A stretch of 33,947 bases of DNA from an uncultured Pelagibacteraceae bacterium (GTDB lineage Bacteria > Pseudomonadota > Alphaproteobacteria > Pelagibacterales > Pelagibacteraceae). Where the stretch lies: positions 1-33,947 of the forward strand of contig CACKYY010000012.1 of the NCBI GenBank assembly GCA_902604525.1. Direction: 5' to 3'. Below are positions 1 to 7,757 of the stretch, piece after piece (within the stretch, counting starts at the first letter, position 1; every line of letters starts with the position of its first letter). Both the position numbers and the translations under genes were made by a program. The notes below the pieces were generated by a model, which made no database searches, was not told where the DNA came from, and was given only the letters and a program-made list of their open reading frames with translations.

Positions 1-793
1 TTTTAACTACTTTAACTCTTGTCGAGTTACCAATAATTTCATCTTTATCTTTAATGGCACCAATTCTTCTAATGTCCATTCTTACTGATGAATAAAATTT
101 AAGTGCATTTCCGCCTGATGTTGTTTCAGGACTTCCAAACATAACTCCAATTTTCATTCTGATTTGGTTAATGAAAATCATCATTGTATTTGTGTTAGAA
201 ATTGAACCAGTTAATTTTCTTAAAGCCTGACTCATTAATCTTGACTGAAGACCGACATGATGATCTCCCATCTCTCCTTCGATTTCAGCTTTTGGAGTTA
301 AAGCTGCAACAGAGTCGATAACAATTACTGAAATAGAGCCTGATTTTACTAGTGTATCAGCAATTTCTAAAGCTTGCTCACCAGCATCAGGTTGTGAAAT
401 TAAAAGTTCTTCTGTATTTACACCTAATTTTTTTGCATAAACTGGATCTAAAGCATGCTCTGCATCAACAAATGCACAAATACCTCCAGCTTTTTGAGCT
501 TCAGCAACAACTTGTAAAGCCAATGTTGTTTTTCCAGATGACTCTGGTCCATAAACTTCAACAATTCTTCCTTTAGGCAATCCGCCTATTCCTAATGCTA
601 AATCTAAACTTAGAGATCCTGTAGATATTGACTCAATATCCATAGCTCTTTTTTCGCCAAGCTTCATTACTGAACCTTTTCCAAAATTATCTGTAATTTG
701 AGCTATCGCAGCATCTAATGCTTTGTTTTTCTCTTTGTTGTCCGCCTCTTGATCTTTAGTAGATTTAACTACTTTTAGGTTATTTTTAGTCAT
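1..793 (-). CDS. recA: RecA recombinase, N-terminal part (3' end beyond the window)
   Basis: RecA is the DNA strand-exchange protein of homologous recombination; its filament on single-stranded DNA also triggers self-cleavage of LexA and UmuD. Reading the minus strand from ATG at 793-791 gives 264 codons before the window edge. The start of the RecA core ([20 protein letters not shown]) is clear, followed by the Walker A box GPESSGKTT at residues 82-90, the stretch VDAEHALDP and the Walker B-like strand [10 protein letters not shown]. The leader before the core is about 16 residues longer than in E. coli RecA, which is common in alphaproteobacteria. A possible ribosome site (AAGAGG) lies about 7 bases before the ATG. 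It is the last gene of a minus-strand run after the TolC-like gene, from which 109 bases separate it. A candidate SOS box lies in that gap. Roughly the last quarter of the protein is outside the window. Confidence 0.97.
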   Translation of the reverse strand, partial: MTKNNLKVVKSTKDQEADNKEKNKALDAAIAQITDNFGKGSVMKLGEKRAMDIESISTGSLSLDLALGIGGLPKGRIVEVYGPESSGKTTLALQVVAEAQKAGGICAFVDAEHALDPVYAKKLGVNTEELLISQPDAGEQALEIADTLVKSGSISVIVIDSVAALTPKAEIEGEMGDHHVGLQSRLMSQALRKLTGSISNTNTMMIFINQIRMKIGVMFGSPETTSGGNALKFYSSVRMDIRRIGAIKDKDEIIGNSTRVKVVK

Positions 794-844
794 ATTTTGC
801 CTCTTTTATTAAATTTTTTTAACACTCGAATCATGATATTAAAT

Positions 845-859
845 GTACACATTTTGTTC
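845..859 (-). promoter_or_regulatory. Candidate SOS (LexA) box upstream of recA, one mismatch
   Basis: The minus strand reads GAACAAAATGTGTAC, which fits the alphaproteobacterial LexA box GAAC-N7-GAAC with one mismatch in the second half-site (GTAC). It begins four bases downstream of a -35-like TTGCCA (869-864). The -10 is not obvious: TAATAT at 841-836 lies 22 bases from the -35. The first eight bases, GAACAAAA, equal those of the perfect box before umuD. The position before recA, the standard SOS gene, supports the call; LexA itself is not in the window. Confidence 0.55.
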
Positions 860-902
860 TCATTGGCAATATATTTATTTTGTATCTCAAAAAGTTAAAT
901 AA

Positions 903-2195
903 TTACTTAAGATTTAGATATTGGCTATTTAGAAGTCCTACTGCTTTAAGGAGATTATATTGGGCCATAAGGTAGTTTTTCTCAGAATTTGCCAAAGATA
1001 TTTGAGCAGAAAGCAATAATGCATTTGATTGAATGACATCAAGAGTATTTCTCGATCCTCTTTCATACTCTGCTGCAATTCCCTCATACGCTATTTGAGA
1101 TGATTTAACCTGAATTTTTACAGAACTTAGGAAACTTTCTGAAGATTGCAAACTTGACCAGGCACTAGCAACATCAGTTTCATTAGTTCTAACAGCATCA
1201 TCTAACAATAATCTTTTTCGTGTGGTTAAATTCGAATTTTTATTAATTGTCGATCTTTTTTTTCCACCAGAATAAAAAGGCCAACTTAAAGTTGCTTTTA
1301 ATGTATCTTTTTCCCTTTCATCAATAGTTGATGTGAGATCATCTGAATAAGATCTCTCTAAAGATAAAGAAGCTGTAGGTTTTAAATCAGACTCGGAAAT
1401 TGCTAAATCTTTTTCAGACTTTTCTAGATCAAGTTTTGCAATTAAAATATCTGGATTATTTTGCTTAGAAAGACTTATTGCTTCATTAAGGGTATTTGGA
1501 ATACTTACAATTGCATTAGAATTTTTTTGCAATTGATTTGGATCGTTAATTTTACCAATTATATTTTCATAATTTAATTTACTTATTAATAGATCACTTT
1601 TTGCTTTTGCAAATTCAGCTTGAGCTCGTGCAAGAGAAGATTCGGATTGTGCTAAATCGGTATTTGTTATTTGACCTCGATCTCTTCTGATTTTGTCATT
1701 CTCTACTTGTCTAATTAGTAAATTTAAATTTTTTGAATTAATCTCAAGTGTTTCTCTAGCTAAAATTAAATTAGTGAATGCATCTATTGCTTTATGTAAA
1801 ATATCTTGTTCTTTTTTAACTAATTTTGCTTTTGCTAAATCTAAAGCAGTAATATTTTTTTGAAGGGTTATGTCTCTTCCAAAATCTAAAATTGTTTGCT
1901 CTAATTTTATAGAGGTTGTAAATGGATCAACATCGTTAATAGTTGCATCACCTCCACTTTGATTGGTAAGCTTATTAGTATCTTCAATACTTTTAGATCC
2001 ACTTAATGTTAATGAAGGTTTGTAATCAGCTTTTGAAATATTTACATCTTCCTCTGAAGCTTTGATGTTTTCTCTTTCAGCATTTAGTTGAATATTATTT
2101 TGGAAAGTTTGATTTAATGCATCATATAAAGTAACGGAAAATGCATTACTAAAATAAAATAATGATAAACTAATTAGTACTAATGTTTTTTTCAT
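903..2195 (-). CDS. TolC-family outer-membrane efflux/secretion protein
   Basis: Predicted outer-membrane channel protein of 430 residues that would link an inner-membrane pump (RND, ABC or MFS type) to the exterior. It begins with a signal peptide (MKKTLVLISLSLFYFSNAFS). It then shows two outer-membrane-efflux-protein repeats, about residues 22-215 and 230-420, rich in long polar helices such as the stretch around ARAQAEFAKAKSDLL. The motif TILDFGRD and the C-terminal region VIQSNALLLSAQISLANSEKNYLMAQYNLLKAVGLL are typical of TolC/type I secretion outer-membrane proteins. The length is slightly below E. coli TolC. Its ATG overlaps the TGA of the upstream kinase gene as ATGA, so the two are probably translationally coupled. 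No pump or adaptor gene lies beside it, so the substrate cannot be inferred. Confidence 0.85.
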   Translation of the reverse strand: MKKTLVLISLSLFYFSNAFSVTLYDALNQTFQNNIQLNAERENIKASEEDVNISKADYKPSLTLSGSKSIEDTNKLTNQSGGDATINDVDPFTTSIKLEQTILDFGRDITLQKNITALDLAKAKLVKKEQDILHKAIDAFTNLILARETLEINSKNLNLLIRQVENDKIRRDRGQITNTDLAQSESSLARAQAEFAKAKSDLLISKLNYENIIGKINDPNQLQKNSNAIVSIPNTLNEAISLSKQNNPDILIAKLDLEKSEKDLAISESDLKPTASLSLERSYSDDLTSTIDEREKDTLKATLSWPFYSGGKKRSTINKNSNLTTRKRLLLDDAVRTNETDVASAWSSLQSSESFLSSVKIQVKSSQIAYEGIAAEYERGSRNTLDVIQSNALLLSAQISLANSEKNYLMAQYNLLKAVGLLNSQYLNLK

Positions 2196-3121
2196 TTAGT
2201 TTTATATACAGCAGATTTTATTTGATGGTTATCATTTAAATTTAAAATTATAGACGCGTATTTAGGCATATTCTTAAACATATTTTGAGTAATTCTTTGA
2301 TAAGTTTGCATAAAATTAATTACATCAACTTTGCTCATAATTTTATGTCTACTTTTCTTCTTAGTTTTAAGCCATAGTTTTTTCTCCTGCTTTAGTCGCC
2401 ATTTTTGCAACAAAGTGAAATTTTTTGCTTTTAAATAAACCATACAATTAAGCTGAGAGTATAATTTTTTATATTTTGTTTTTAATTGCTGATTTACGTA
2501 TTTTCTCCAAACTAGATTTCCATCATTAGTTTTCTCAATGGAATTTATTGGTTTTTTTAAAGTTTTATTTATCTCTGCTCTAGCGCCAACACACCAACCT
2601 TCAAATATTATTATGTCTGGTTGTTGATTAATATTATACCACTTCTTTTTTGGAGACCTGTCATCTATAGCTTTATTAAAATTTGGAAGTTTCATTTTTT
2701 TAAAGCGTTTAAGCTTAGTTTTTTTAAAAAAATCCAACATCATCTTAATATCATGGGTACCTGGTACTCCCCTTGTCATTAACATGGGATGAATTTTTTT
2801 TGATAAATTTATTCTTTCTTTTCTTGTTTTGTAAAAATCATCGATCGAAATTTTAAATACTTTAAGTTTAAAATATTTTTCTAGTATAATCTTTATAATT
2901 GAGCTGATTGTAGTTTTACCAGTTCCTTGTCCTCCAGCTAAACCTATAAAATAAGGTTTTTTCTTATCAGCTTTTTTTGCAATCCAAAAACATATCGGGA
3001 TCAAAAAAGATTTTAACATCTTCTCTTTGTTTTTAAATTTCTCATTAGCCGTTTCTTGAGACGTAATAAACTTAACGCAGTCATTTTTTACCTTACTAAA
3101 ACAAAGACTTTCTGATTGCAT
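2192..3121 (-). CDS. D-glycerate 3-kinase-like P-loop kinase
   Basis: Probable cytosolic kinase of the D-glycerate 3-kinase family (plant GLYK, yeast Tda10 and bacterial relatives), which would phosphorylate glycerate to 3-phosphoglycerate and so return glyoxylate- or glycine-derived carbon to glycolysis. The 309-residue protein carries a Walker A box GGQGTGKT at residues 63-70. Then come SIDDFYKTRKER, the family signature TRGVPGTHD, PNFNKAIDDR and IIFEGWCVGAR, in the order usual for the family. Lysine is abundant, as expected in an AT-rich genome. It lies 28 bases downstream of the SOUL gene and overlaps the TolC-like gene by four bases, so it is probably read within the same transcript. The neighbours do not explain its metabolic role. 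Activity on another small hydroxy acid or a nucleoside-like substrate is possible. Confidence 0.8.
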   Translation of the reverse strand: MQSESLCFSKVKNDCVKFITSQETANEKFKNKEKMLKSFLIPICFWIAKKADKKKPYFIGLAGGQGTGKTTISSIIKIILEKYFKLKVFKISIDDFYKTRKERINLSKKIHPMLMTRGVPGTHDIKMMLDFFKKTKLKRFKKMKLPNFNKAIDDRSPKKKWYNINQQPDIIIFEGWCVGARAEINKTLKKPINSIEKTNDGNLVWRKYVNQQLKTKYKKLYSQLNCMVYLKAKNFTLLQKWRLKQEKKLWLKTKKKSRHKIMSKVDVINFMQTYQRITQNMFKNMPKYASIILNLNDNHQIKSAVYKTK

Positions 3122-3149
3122 ATAGATTATTCTTTTGCTTTTCCTTTAT

Positions 3150-3698
3150 TTATAGATCTACTCTAAACATTATTTCGTTTCTTTTTAACATTGGTAGCGT
3201 AAATGGTGAATTATAAGAAGCCCTTATTGGAGGACTTAAAATTACGATTTTATCTTTTTTAAGTTGATTTTCCAAAATATCTTTATTTTTTATAAAATTT
3301 GTATCTGATGATCTTCCAGAATATTTAATCACTGCATAATATCCACCTTCTATAGTCAGAACCTTTATATCTGGATTGGATGGCTTGGGCGCATTACTTT
3401 TGTTAAATTTTGATGGTAAATAAAATTGCATTGTCATATTTCCATTCTTAATTTCTTGGGTTACAGGAACTGTCATTTTAATTTCTTTTTTTTGCTCATT
3501 ATTTCCTGAGATATAATTAAATAATTTTTTAAAACCATTACCTTTTGTTGTGTTAGTTTCTATTACTAAACGATCAAAATATTTTCTTATTTCGTAGTTA
3601 TTATTTTCATTTATTATTTCGTAATTTGCTTCCTCGTATGCCATTGTTTGAGAACTTAAAGTTAATATTGAGATTAAGATTAGTAATATTTTTTTCAT
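3150..3698 (-). CDS. Exported SOUL-family heme-binding protein
   Basis: SOUL-domain proteins bind heme or other tetrapyrroles; their bacterial role is poorly defined. This 182-residue protein starts with a signal peptide ending near TMA-YE (residue 20), so it is probably periplasmic. The SOUL domain follows directly: YEIINENNNYEIRKY, the FKKLFNYISGNN segment, then KKEIKMTVPVTQEI and MTMQFYLPSKF. The end contains the family's typical ASYNSPFTLPMLKRNE. The length matches single-domain bacterial members. It is the first gene of the minus-strand run SOUL - glycerate kinase - TolC - recA and is divergent from umuDC, with a 162-base intergenic region full of short motifs. Family assignment is firm; heme binding is inferred from the family alone. 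Confidence 0.85.
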   Translation of the reverse strand: MKKILLILISILTLSSQTMAYEEANYEIINENNNYEIRKYFDRLVIETNTTKGNGFKKLFNYISGNNEQKKEIKMTVPVTQEIKNGNMTMQFYLPSKFNKSNAPKPSNPDIKVLTIEGGYYAVIKYSGRSSDTNFIKNKDILENQLKKDKIVILSPPIRASYNSPFTLPMLKRNEIMFRVDL

Positions 3699-3720
3699 TT
3701 TGAATTATTTAAACTATCTC

Positions 3721-3742
3721 TGGTTGAAGTTATCCACAACCA
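3721..3742. promoter_or_regulatory. Inverted repeat enclosing a perfect DnaA box
   Basis: TGGTTG (3721-3726) and CAACCA (3737-3742) form an inverted repeat with a 10-base spacer. Inside it, 3730-3738 reads TTATCCACA, identical to the strongest E. coli DnaA box. It lies between the divergent SOUL and umuD genes. It could be a DnaA or other regulator site for either gene, but a single 9-mer may be chance. No cluster of boxes or other origin feature accompanies it. Confidence 0.35.
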
Positions 3743-3767
3743 TACAAAATGTAGTTTGGATGTTCAC

Positions 3768-3789
3768 CTTTTGATTCACTTTTGATTCA
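3768..3789. repeat. Perfect tandem 11-base repeat in the SOUL-umuD intergenic region
   Basis: CTTTTGATTCA occurs twice without a gap (3768-3778 and 3779-3789). A period of 11 bases is about one helical turn, which would place two identical protein contacts on the same DNA face. It lies 70 bases upstream of the SOUL start and 72 bases upstream of umuD, just before the umuD -35. No known operator is recognised. Confidence 0.6.
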
Positions 3790-3813
3790 GTTACAGACTC
3801 AAAATACAACCTA

Positions 3814-3842
3814 TTGACTACATTATATAACTGCGCTACAAA
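3814..3842 (+). promoter_or_regulatory. Sigma-70-type promoter of umuDC
   Basis: TTGACT (3814-3819), a 17-base spacer and TACAAA (3837-3842) give a good -35/-10 pair. The start of transcription would fall near 3849, inside the SOS box and only about a dozen bases before the umuD ATG. The leader would therefore be very short, with no evident Shine-Dalgarno sequence. Prediction from sequence only. Confidence 0.6.
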
Positions 3843-3845
3843 TAA

Positions 3846-3860
3846 GAACAAAACAAGAAC
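3846..3860 (+). promoter_or_regulatory. Perfect alphaproteobacterial SOS box (LexA operator) abutting umuD
   Basis: The sequence GAACAAAACAAGAAC is an exact match to GAAC-N7-GAAC, the LexA box known from alphaproteobacteria. Its last base directly precedes the umuD ATG at 3861, and it begins four bases after the predicted -10. LexA bound here would cover the transcription start. The gene it controls, umuD, is a classic SOS gene, so the call has independent support. Confidence 0.82.
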
Positions 3861-4256
3861 ATGAAACTAACAATCCCTTATTATCTACATAAAGCAGGCG
3901 CTGGTTTTCCCTCTCCTGCTACCGATTATATCGAAGAAGATATTGATCTGAACATGCATTTAATAAGAAATGTTCCAGCTACTTTCATCATCAGAGTGCA
4001 AGGTAAATCCATGGTGAATGTTGGAATTAATGACGGAGATTTATTGGTAGTTGATAAGAGTTTAAAACCAAAAAACTTTTCAACAGTGATTGCAAACGTT
4101 CATGATGAGTTAGTGGTAAAAACTTTAGTTCAAGAGCGAGATAAAAAATTTTTAACGTCAGGATCTAAAGAATTTGCTGACAGAATTTTAATTAATGAAG
4201 AGCAAGATATTTTTATTTGGGGGGTTGTAACTTATGTCATCCATTCTACGTACTAA
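3861..4256 (+). CDS. umuD: UmuD, self-cleaving subunit of DNA polymerase V
   Basis: UmuD is converted by RecA-stimulated self-cleavage to UmuD', which joins UmuC to form translesion polymerase V. The 131-residue protein has the cleavage site Ala14-Gly15 followed by FPSPA. The nucleophile is Ser50 in GKSM, followed by the segment GINDGDLLVVD, and the general base is Lys87 in VVKTL. Every one of these numbers is exactly ten lower than in E. coli UmuD (24/25, 60, 97), so the N-terminal arm is ten residues shorter, while the catalytic core is complete. The start codon directly follows an SOS box. The gene overlaps umuC by 23 bases, which implies coupled translation. A LexA or plain S24 peptidase is excluded by the lack of a DNA-binding domain and by the umuC partner. 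Confidence 0.95.
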   Translation: MKLTIPYYLHKAGAGFPSPATDYIEEDIDLNMHLIRNVPATFIIRVQGKSMVNVGINDGDLLVVDKSLKPKNFSTVIANVHDELVVKTLVQERDKKFLTSGSKEFADRILINEEQDIFIWGVVTYVIHSTY

Positions 4257-5511
4257 AAAGATAGCATTAGTTGATTGTAATTCTTTTTATGTTTCTTGTG
4301 AAAGATTATTCAACCCTAAAATAAGAAGAAAACCAGTTGTTGTTTTATCTAATAATGATGGTTGTATCATCTCAAGATCTAATGAAGCAAAAGCTTTGGG
4401 AATTAAAATGGGTGAGCCGTACTTTAAAGGGAAAGATATTATTATTAAAAATAAAGTTGAGGTTTTTTCCTCAAACTACTCTCTGTATGGTGATTTATCT
4501 AGGAGAGTAATGCGAACTCTTAAAAGATTTAATTCAGAAATAGAAGTCTATTCAATTGATGAAGCATTTTTGGATCTATCAAATTTTCCTGACCAAGATA
4601 TAGAAAAAGTTGGCAGAGAAATTAGAGAAACAGTTTTACAATGGACAGGTATTCCAACTAGTATTGGAATTGCTAAAACAAAAACTTTAAGTAAAGTTGC
4701 AAATCATATTGCAAAGAAAAAGCAATCAGGAGTTACTAGTTTAATTGGTATAGAAAATTTAGATCCTATTTTAGAAAAGGTTGAAATTAATGATGTATGG
4801 GGTGTTGGCAGGCAACTAACTAAGTTTTATCAAAAGCATGGTATTTATAACGCTAAACAATTAAAAAATAAATCTAATACTTGGATTAAAAAATCTTCTA
4901 ATGTTTTAAGCTCGAGAACAGCAATGGAGCTTAGAGGAATTCCTTGTATAGGTTTAGAGACCACTGCCACTAAGAGAAAGAGTTGTGTTGTATCCAGATC
5001 GTTTGGAAAAAGAATTGAAATGTTCCAAGAGTTAAAAGAAGCAGTTGCAAATTATTGTTTAAACGCATCTGAAAAAATTAGATCAGAGTCATTAGTTGCA
5101 AAAGCAATTACAGTTTTTGTTAGAACCAGTCCTTTTCAAAGAAACTTTGGCTATTATTCAAATACAAAAACAGTTGATTTTCCAATTGCAACTAATAACA
5201 GTATTGAAATAGTTAAGACAGCGATTTCAATACTTGAGAGTATTTTTAAAAATGGATACCGCTATCAAAAAGCAGGGGTGATGCTAACAGGATTATCTAA
5301 TGCTAGTGATAAAACAAATTTATTCACTTCTGAAAAAGATGAGAAAATAAACAGCTTGATGAGATCAATTGATAATACCAATCATCGATATGGAAGATCT
5401 ACTTTGAGCGTTGCAAGTGCTGGAGTTCATAAAAAATGGAATATGAGAAGACAGTATTCCTCTAAAATTGATACGGCTGACTTTTATTGTCTGCCAACGA
5501 TTAGAGCTTGA
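4234..5511 (+). CDS. umuC: UmuC, catalytic Y-family subunit of DNA polymerase V
   Basis: Error-prone translesion DNA polymerase catalytic subunit, 425 residues, close to the E. coli length. The metal-binding carboxylates are Asp14 in LVDCNSFYVSCE and Asp109-Glu110 in YSIDEAFLDLS. Tyr19 occupies the steric-gate position that excludes ribonucleotides. Further family motifs are VVVLSNNDGCIISRSNEAK, the helix-hairpin segment TSIGIAKTKTLSKVANHIAKK and VWGVGRQ, followed by the little-finger domain up to the C-terminal region (RYGRSTLSVASAG). The ATG at 4234 lies inside the end of umuD and has a G-run (GGGGGG) 8-14 bases before it that may serve for ribosome binding. Catalytic residues are intact, so the enzyme is probably active. 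A small ORF follows 30 bases downstream. Confidence 0.96.
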   Translation: MSSILRTKKIALVDCNSFYVSCERLFNPKIRRKPVVVLSNNDGCIISRSNEAKALGIKMGEPYFKGKDIIIKNKVEVFSSNYSLYGDLSRRVMRTLKRFNSEIEVYSIDEAFLDLSNFPDQDIEKVGREIRETVLQWTGIPTSIGIAKTKTLSKVANHIAKKKQSGVTSLIGIENLDPILEKVEINDVWGVGRQLTKFYQKHGIYNAKQLKNKSNTWIKKSSNVLSSRTAMELRGIPCIGLETTATKRKSCVVSRSFGKRIEMFQELKEAVANYCLNASEKIRSESLVAKAITVFVRTSPFQRNFGYYSNTKTVDFPIATNNSIEIVKTAISILESIFKNGYRYQKAGVMLTGLSNASDKTNLFTSEKDEKINSLMRSIDNTNHRYGRSTLSVASAGVHKKWNMRRQYSSKIDTADFYCLPTIRA

Positions 5512-5541
5512 TTTATTAAACTTTTTGAATAAAAAAAGACT

Positions 5542-5763
5542 ATGCAAAACCAAGAAATAGTAAAAATAATAGAAAACCTAGGAGGGCGAAGAAGTTATGA
5601 GGAGAAAAGAGCCTCTAAATTAGGTTTTACATGTCTCTATGATTACTTTGAAGATAAAATATCAAAGAAACAGAAAGCTATTGAAGACGCACAAAAAGAA
5701 TTAGAAGCAACAAAAAATAACGATCAACCAAAAGCTACTAAAAAAAGCTGTAGTTGCTGCTAA
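5542..5763 (+). CDS. Small cysteine-tailed protein downstream of umuC, unknown function
   Basis: I do not recognise this 73-residue protein. It has a basic N-terminal half (GGRRSYEEKRASKLGF), a short hydrophobic/aromatic patch (CLYDYFED), a charged helix likely to form a coiled coil (about residues 36-60), and a tail that ends SCSCC with three cysteines in the last four residues. The tail could bind metal or form disulfides. There is no signal peptide or membrane segment. The gene lies 30 bases after umuC on the same strand with no terminator between, so it is probably on the SOS-controlled umuDC transcript. The reading frame ends just before the convergent hydrolase gene. Codon use resembles that of its neighbours. 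The coding call is likely; function is open. Confidence 0.65.
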   Translation: MQNQEIVKIIENLGGRRSYEEKRASKLGFTCLYDYFEDKISKKQKAIEDAQKELEATKNNDQPKATKKSCSCC

Positions 5764-5791
5764 ACTTCTTCTAAATAAATTAAAATAAATT

Positions 5792-7150
5792 TTAGTTAGT
5801 ATATCCTTTTAAGGAAGTTACATTTTTTTTATCAACTATGATTGCTTTGACATCTGCCCAAAAGTTTTTAGCACCATATTCTTCATATCCCTGCAAAGTT
5901 CCTTTATCTATGCAATGTTTATTAAACCATTTCTTTTGTTTCTTTTTATAGCCTTTTTTTTCACCATCCCACTCAAGTGAACCATCTCTCCTTTTAATAA
6001 TCTGATGCAAATTAGCTTTATAGTTTAGGGAACATGTTGGCAATGCATGCATACTATTCATATCATATTTGGAAGGTGGGTAAATTGCGCTTTCAAAATG
6101 ATGTCCTCCTGAATAAGTTAAAAGATGAAGATTGGGATTATTAGATGAGTTTTTTAAATTTTTACATGTCCAGGGTGGTGTTGATTCATCTTGCTTACCA
6201 TTAATTGCATACATTTGAATATTGTCATTATACTTTGCATCAGATTGATCTGGGCAAGCTGCATTAATCATAAAACCCATCGTTATTAAATTCAATGCCG
6301 GATATTTATTTCTTAGATCTTGCCAACCTGATTTAAAAACAGCAAGAGATCCTGTAGATGATCCCATAATAACAACTTCTTTTGGTTTACCAAATTTTTC
6401 TGAAACTTTATTAATTGTGGATATAGCATCATATAAAATCATTGAACTCGTGTATGACCCAGTAAACTTTTTTTGGTATCTAGGTTCAGCTCCATAAATT
6501 ATTGCAGTGGCATATTTAAATTCGCTAACTTGTTTTTCATAATATAGCTCATCTTCCATATTAGGTGTACTTGATGGTACAACTATAATTAAACCATTCG
6601 CAATCGACTCTAAATTTCTTAGCTCAACTCTAACCTTTTGATCCTTGCCTTCATCGTTTAATAAAGTGATGTCATCATTTGTATTTTTTGACAAAATATT
6701 AATTTCTGTAATTTCCCTGCTGTCTTCAAAAGAAATTTTTTCAGGAACATTTCCTACTCTTTTAAACACCATCTCACATTTTTTAAAACTTCCACCCGAA
6801 TTTTTTGGATGTCTTTTGGCTGAAAGTTTTCCAGTTATACTTTCTCCTTCAATTATTAATTTTCCTTTTACTGTATATTTTCTATCTTTCCTAACCCCTT
6901 TAAATTTTAACTTACCTTCATCGTCAATTTTAAATTCTTTTTTAATAATCCATCTACCCCCGCCACCCCTATCATTTGAAATTACACCGTTTTTTATAAT
7001 AAATTGGCTACCGTCAAATTTTGAAGCATCATCGCCTTTGCAAAAATGAGTGTACGTGTAAGCACCATCATATTTTGATGAACTTTGTGCATTACCAGCA
7101 AATATACTAGACACTATAATTAAAAAAAAAATTAAGAATAATTTTTTCAT
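5792..7150 (-). CDS. Exported two-domain protein with alpha/beta-hydrolase fold
   Basis: Probable periplasmic hydrolase of 452 residues; substrate unknown. A signal peptide ends near residue 22. Residues about 26-132 form a beta-rich domain with alternating strands (KLKFKGV, KYTVKGKLIIEG) and cysteines 37 and 125, with no function I can name. The C-terminal part has the alpha/beta-hydrolase layout: strand GLIIVVPSS near 186-194, nucleophile elbow GSSTGS with Ser265, a likely acid Asp321 in NGKQDEST, and a likely catalytic His350/351 in SGGHH. It resembles dienelactone-hydrolase-like secreted esterases. It is the last gene of the six-gene minus-strand block; its ATG shares one base with the stop codon of the preceding phosphatase gene (TAATG). 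Confidence 0.7.
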   Translation of the reverse strand: MKKLFLIFFLIIVSSIFAGNAQSSSKYDGAYTYTHFCKGDDASKFDGSQFIIKNGVISNDRGGGGRWIIKKEFKIDDEGKLKFKGVRKDRKYTVKGKLIIEGESITGKLSAKRHPKNSGGSFKKCEMVFKRVGNVPEKISFEDSREITEINILSKNTNDDITLLNDEGKDQKVRVELRNLESIANGLIIVVPSSTPNMEDELYYEKQVSEFKYATAIIYGAEPRYQKKFTGSYTSSMILYDAISTINKVSEKFGKPKEVVIMGSSTGSLAVFKSGWQDLRNKYPALNLITMGFMINAACPDQSDAKYNDNIQMYAINGKQDESTPPWTCKNLKNSSNNPNLHLLTYSGGHHFESAIYPPSKYDMNSMHALPTCSLNYKANLHQIIKRRDGSLEWDGEKKGYKKKQKKWFNKHCIDKGTLQGYEEYGAKNFWADVKAIIVDKKNVTSLKGYTN

Positions 7151-7749
7151 TAATCTTTTATTGTAGGATCGTACTTAAATTTAATTCTTCCAAGTAGTTT
7201 CAGTTCAGGGCTTGAAATTATCATTTCTCCACTATCCGATTTTACACCAGGAAACAAAGGATTAATTACTTTAAAATGAGTAACTAAAACTAAATTACCT
7301 TCACCATTCCATTTAGATACGATTTTTTTTATTTTCTTAAACCTTTTTTCTTGTTCACTTTTTTTTCTCGTATTTTTTAAATTTTTATTGATGGAATAAT
7401 CCCAGCCAGCATATTTTGCTGTTTTATATGTTCTACAAGCTGGACTTGATATAACTTTGTCTATTTTGATATTATTTTTAATCACAAAATCACCAATATC
7501 CTTGGACTGTCTTATTCCTTCTTTAAGAATATCCCTTTGTGTTGAGCATACTTTATCTTTATAATTTTTATCGTGGTTTCCATTCTCAACTGTTCTTGGA
7601 GCATAAGCGTGCCTCAAGAAAATTACTTTTCCTCCTTCTTGTATAGCTTTTAAGCCATTATCATAAAGCTCTTGAAAAGTATTTGCATAAGAGCTGCTAG
7701 AAAAAATTATTAAAATTAAAAAAATAAAAAGTTGCAGTTTCTTAATCAT
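7150..7749 (-). CDS. Exported histidine phosphatase superfamily protein
   Basis: Member of the phosphoglycerate-mutase-like histidine phosphatase branch, 199 residues. An N-terminal signal peptide (about residues 1-22, ending SYA) makes it periplasmic, unlike cytosolic SixA. The catalytic motif is FLRHAY with Arg46 and phospho-acceptor His47. The second arginine, Arg106, lies in SSPACRTYKTA and the second catalytic histidine, His158, in LVLVTHFKV, so the active site is complete. Similar periplasmic members act on phosphorylated surface sugars (Ais-like heptose phosphatases) or other phosphoesters; the substrate here is unknown. It lies eight bases after the DUF1501 gene and touches the hydrolase gene, in the same block as two glycosyltransferases, which fits an envelope role. 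Confidence 0.8.
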   Translation of the reverse strand: MIKKLQLFIFLILIIFSSSSYANTFQELYDNGLKAIQEGGKVIFLRHAYAPRTVENGNHDKNYKDKVCSTQRDILKEGIRQSKDIGDFVIKNNIKIDKVISSPACRTYKTAKYAGWDYSINKNLKNTRKKSEQEKRFKKIKKIVSKWNGEGNLVLVTHFKVINPLFPGVKSDSGEMIISSPELKLLGRIKFKYDPTIKD

Positions 7750-7757
7750 AAAAATTT

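Noticed and set aside
3730-3738. Replication origin suggested by a perfect DnaA box
   Set aside because: A single box without a cluster, unwinding element or origin-type neighbours (dnaA, gidA, parAB, hemE) is not an origin; kept only as a possible regulatory site.
6645-7049. Plus-strand open frame of 134 codons inside the hydrolase gene
   Set aside because: It lies wholly opposite a well-supported gene with a signal peptide and hydrolase motifs; composition is dominated by Phe, Pro, Ser and Leu, as expected from the complement of Lys/Asn-rich coding sequence.
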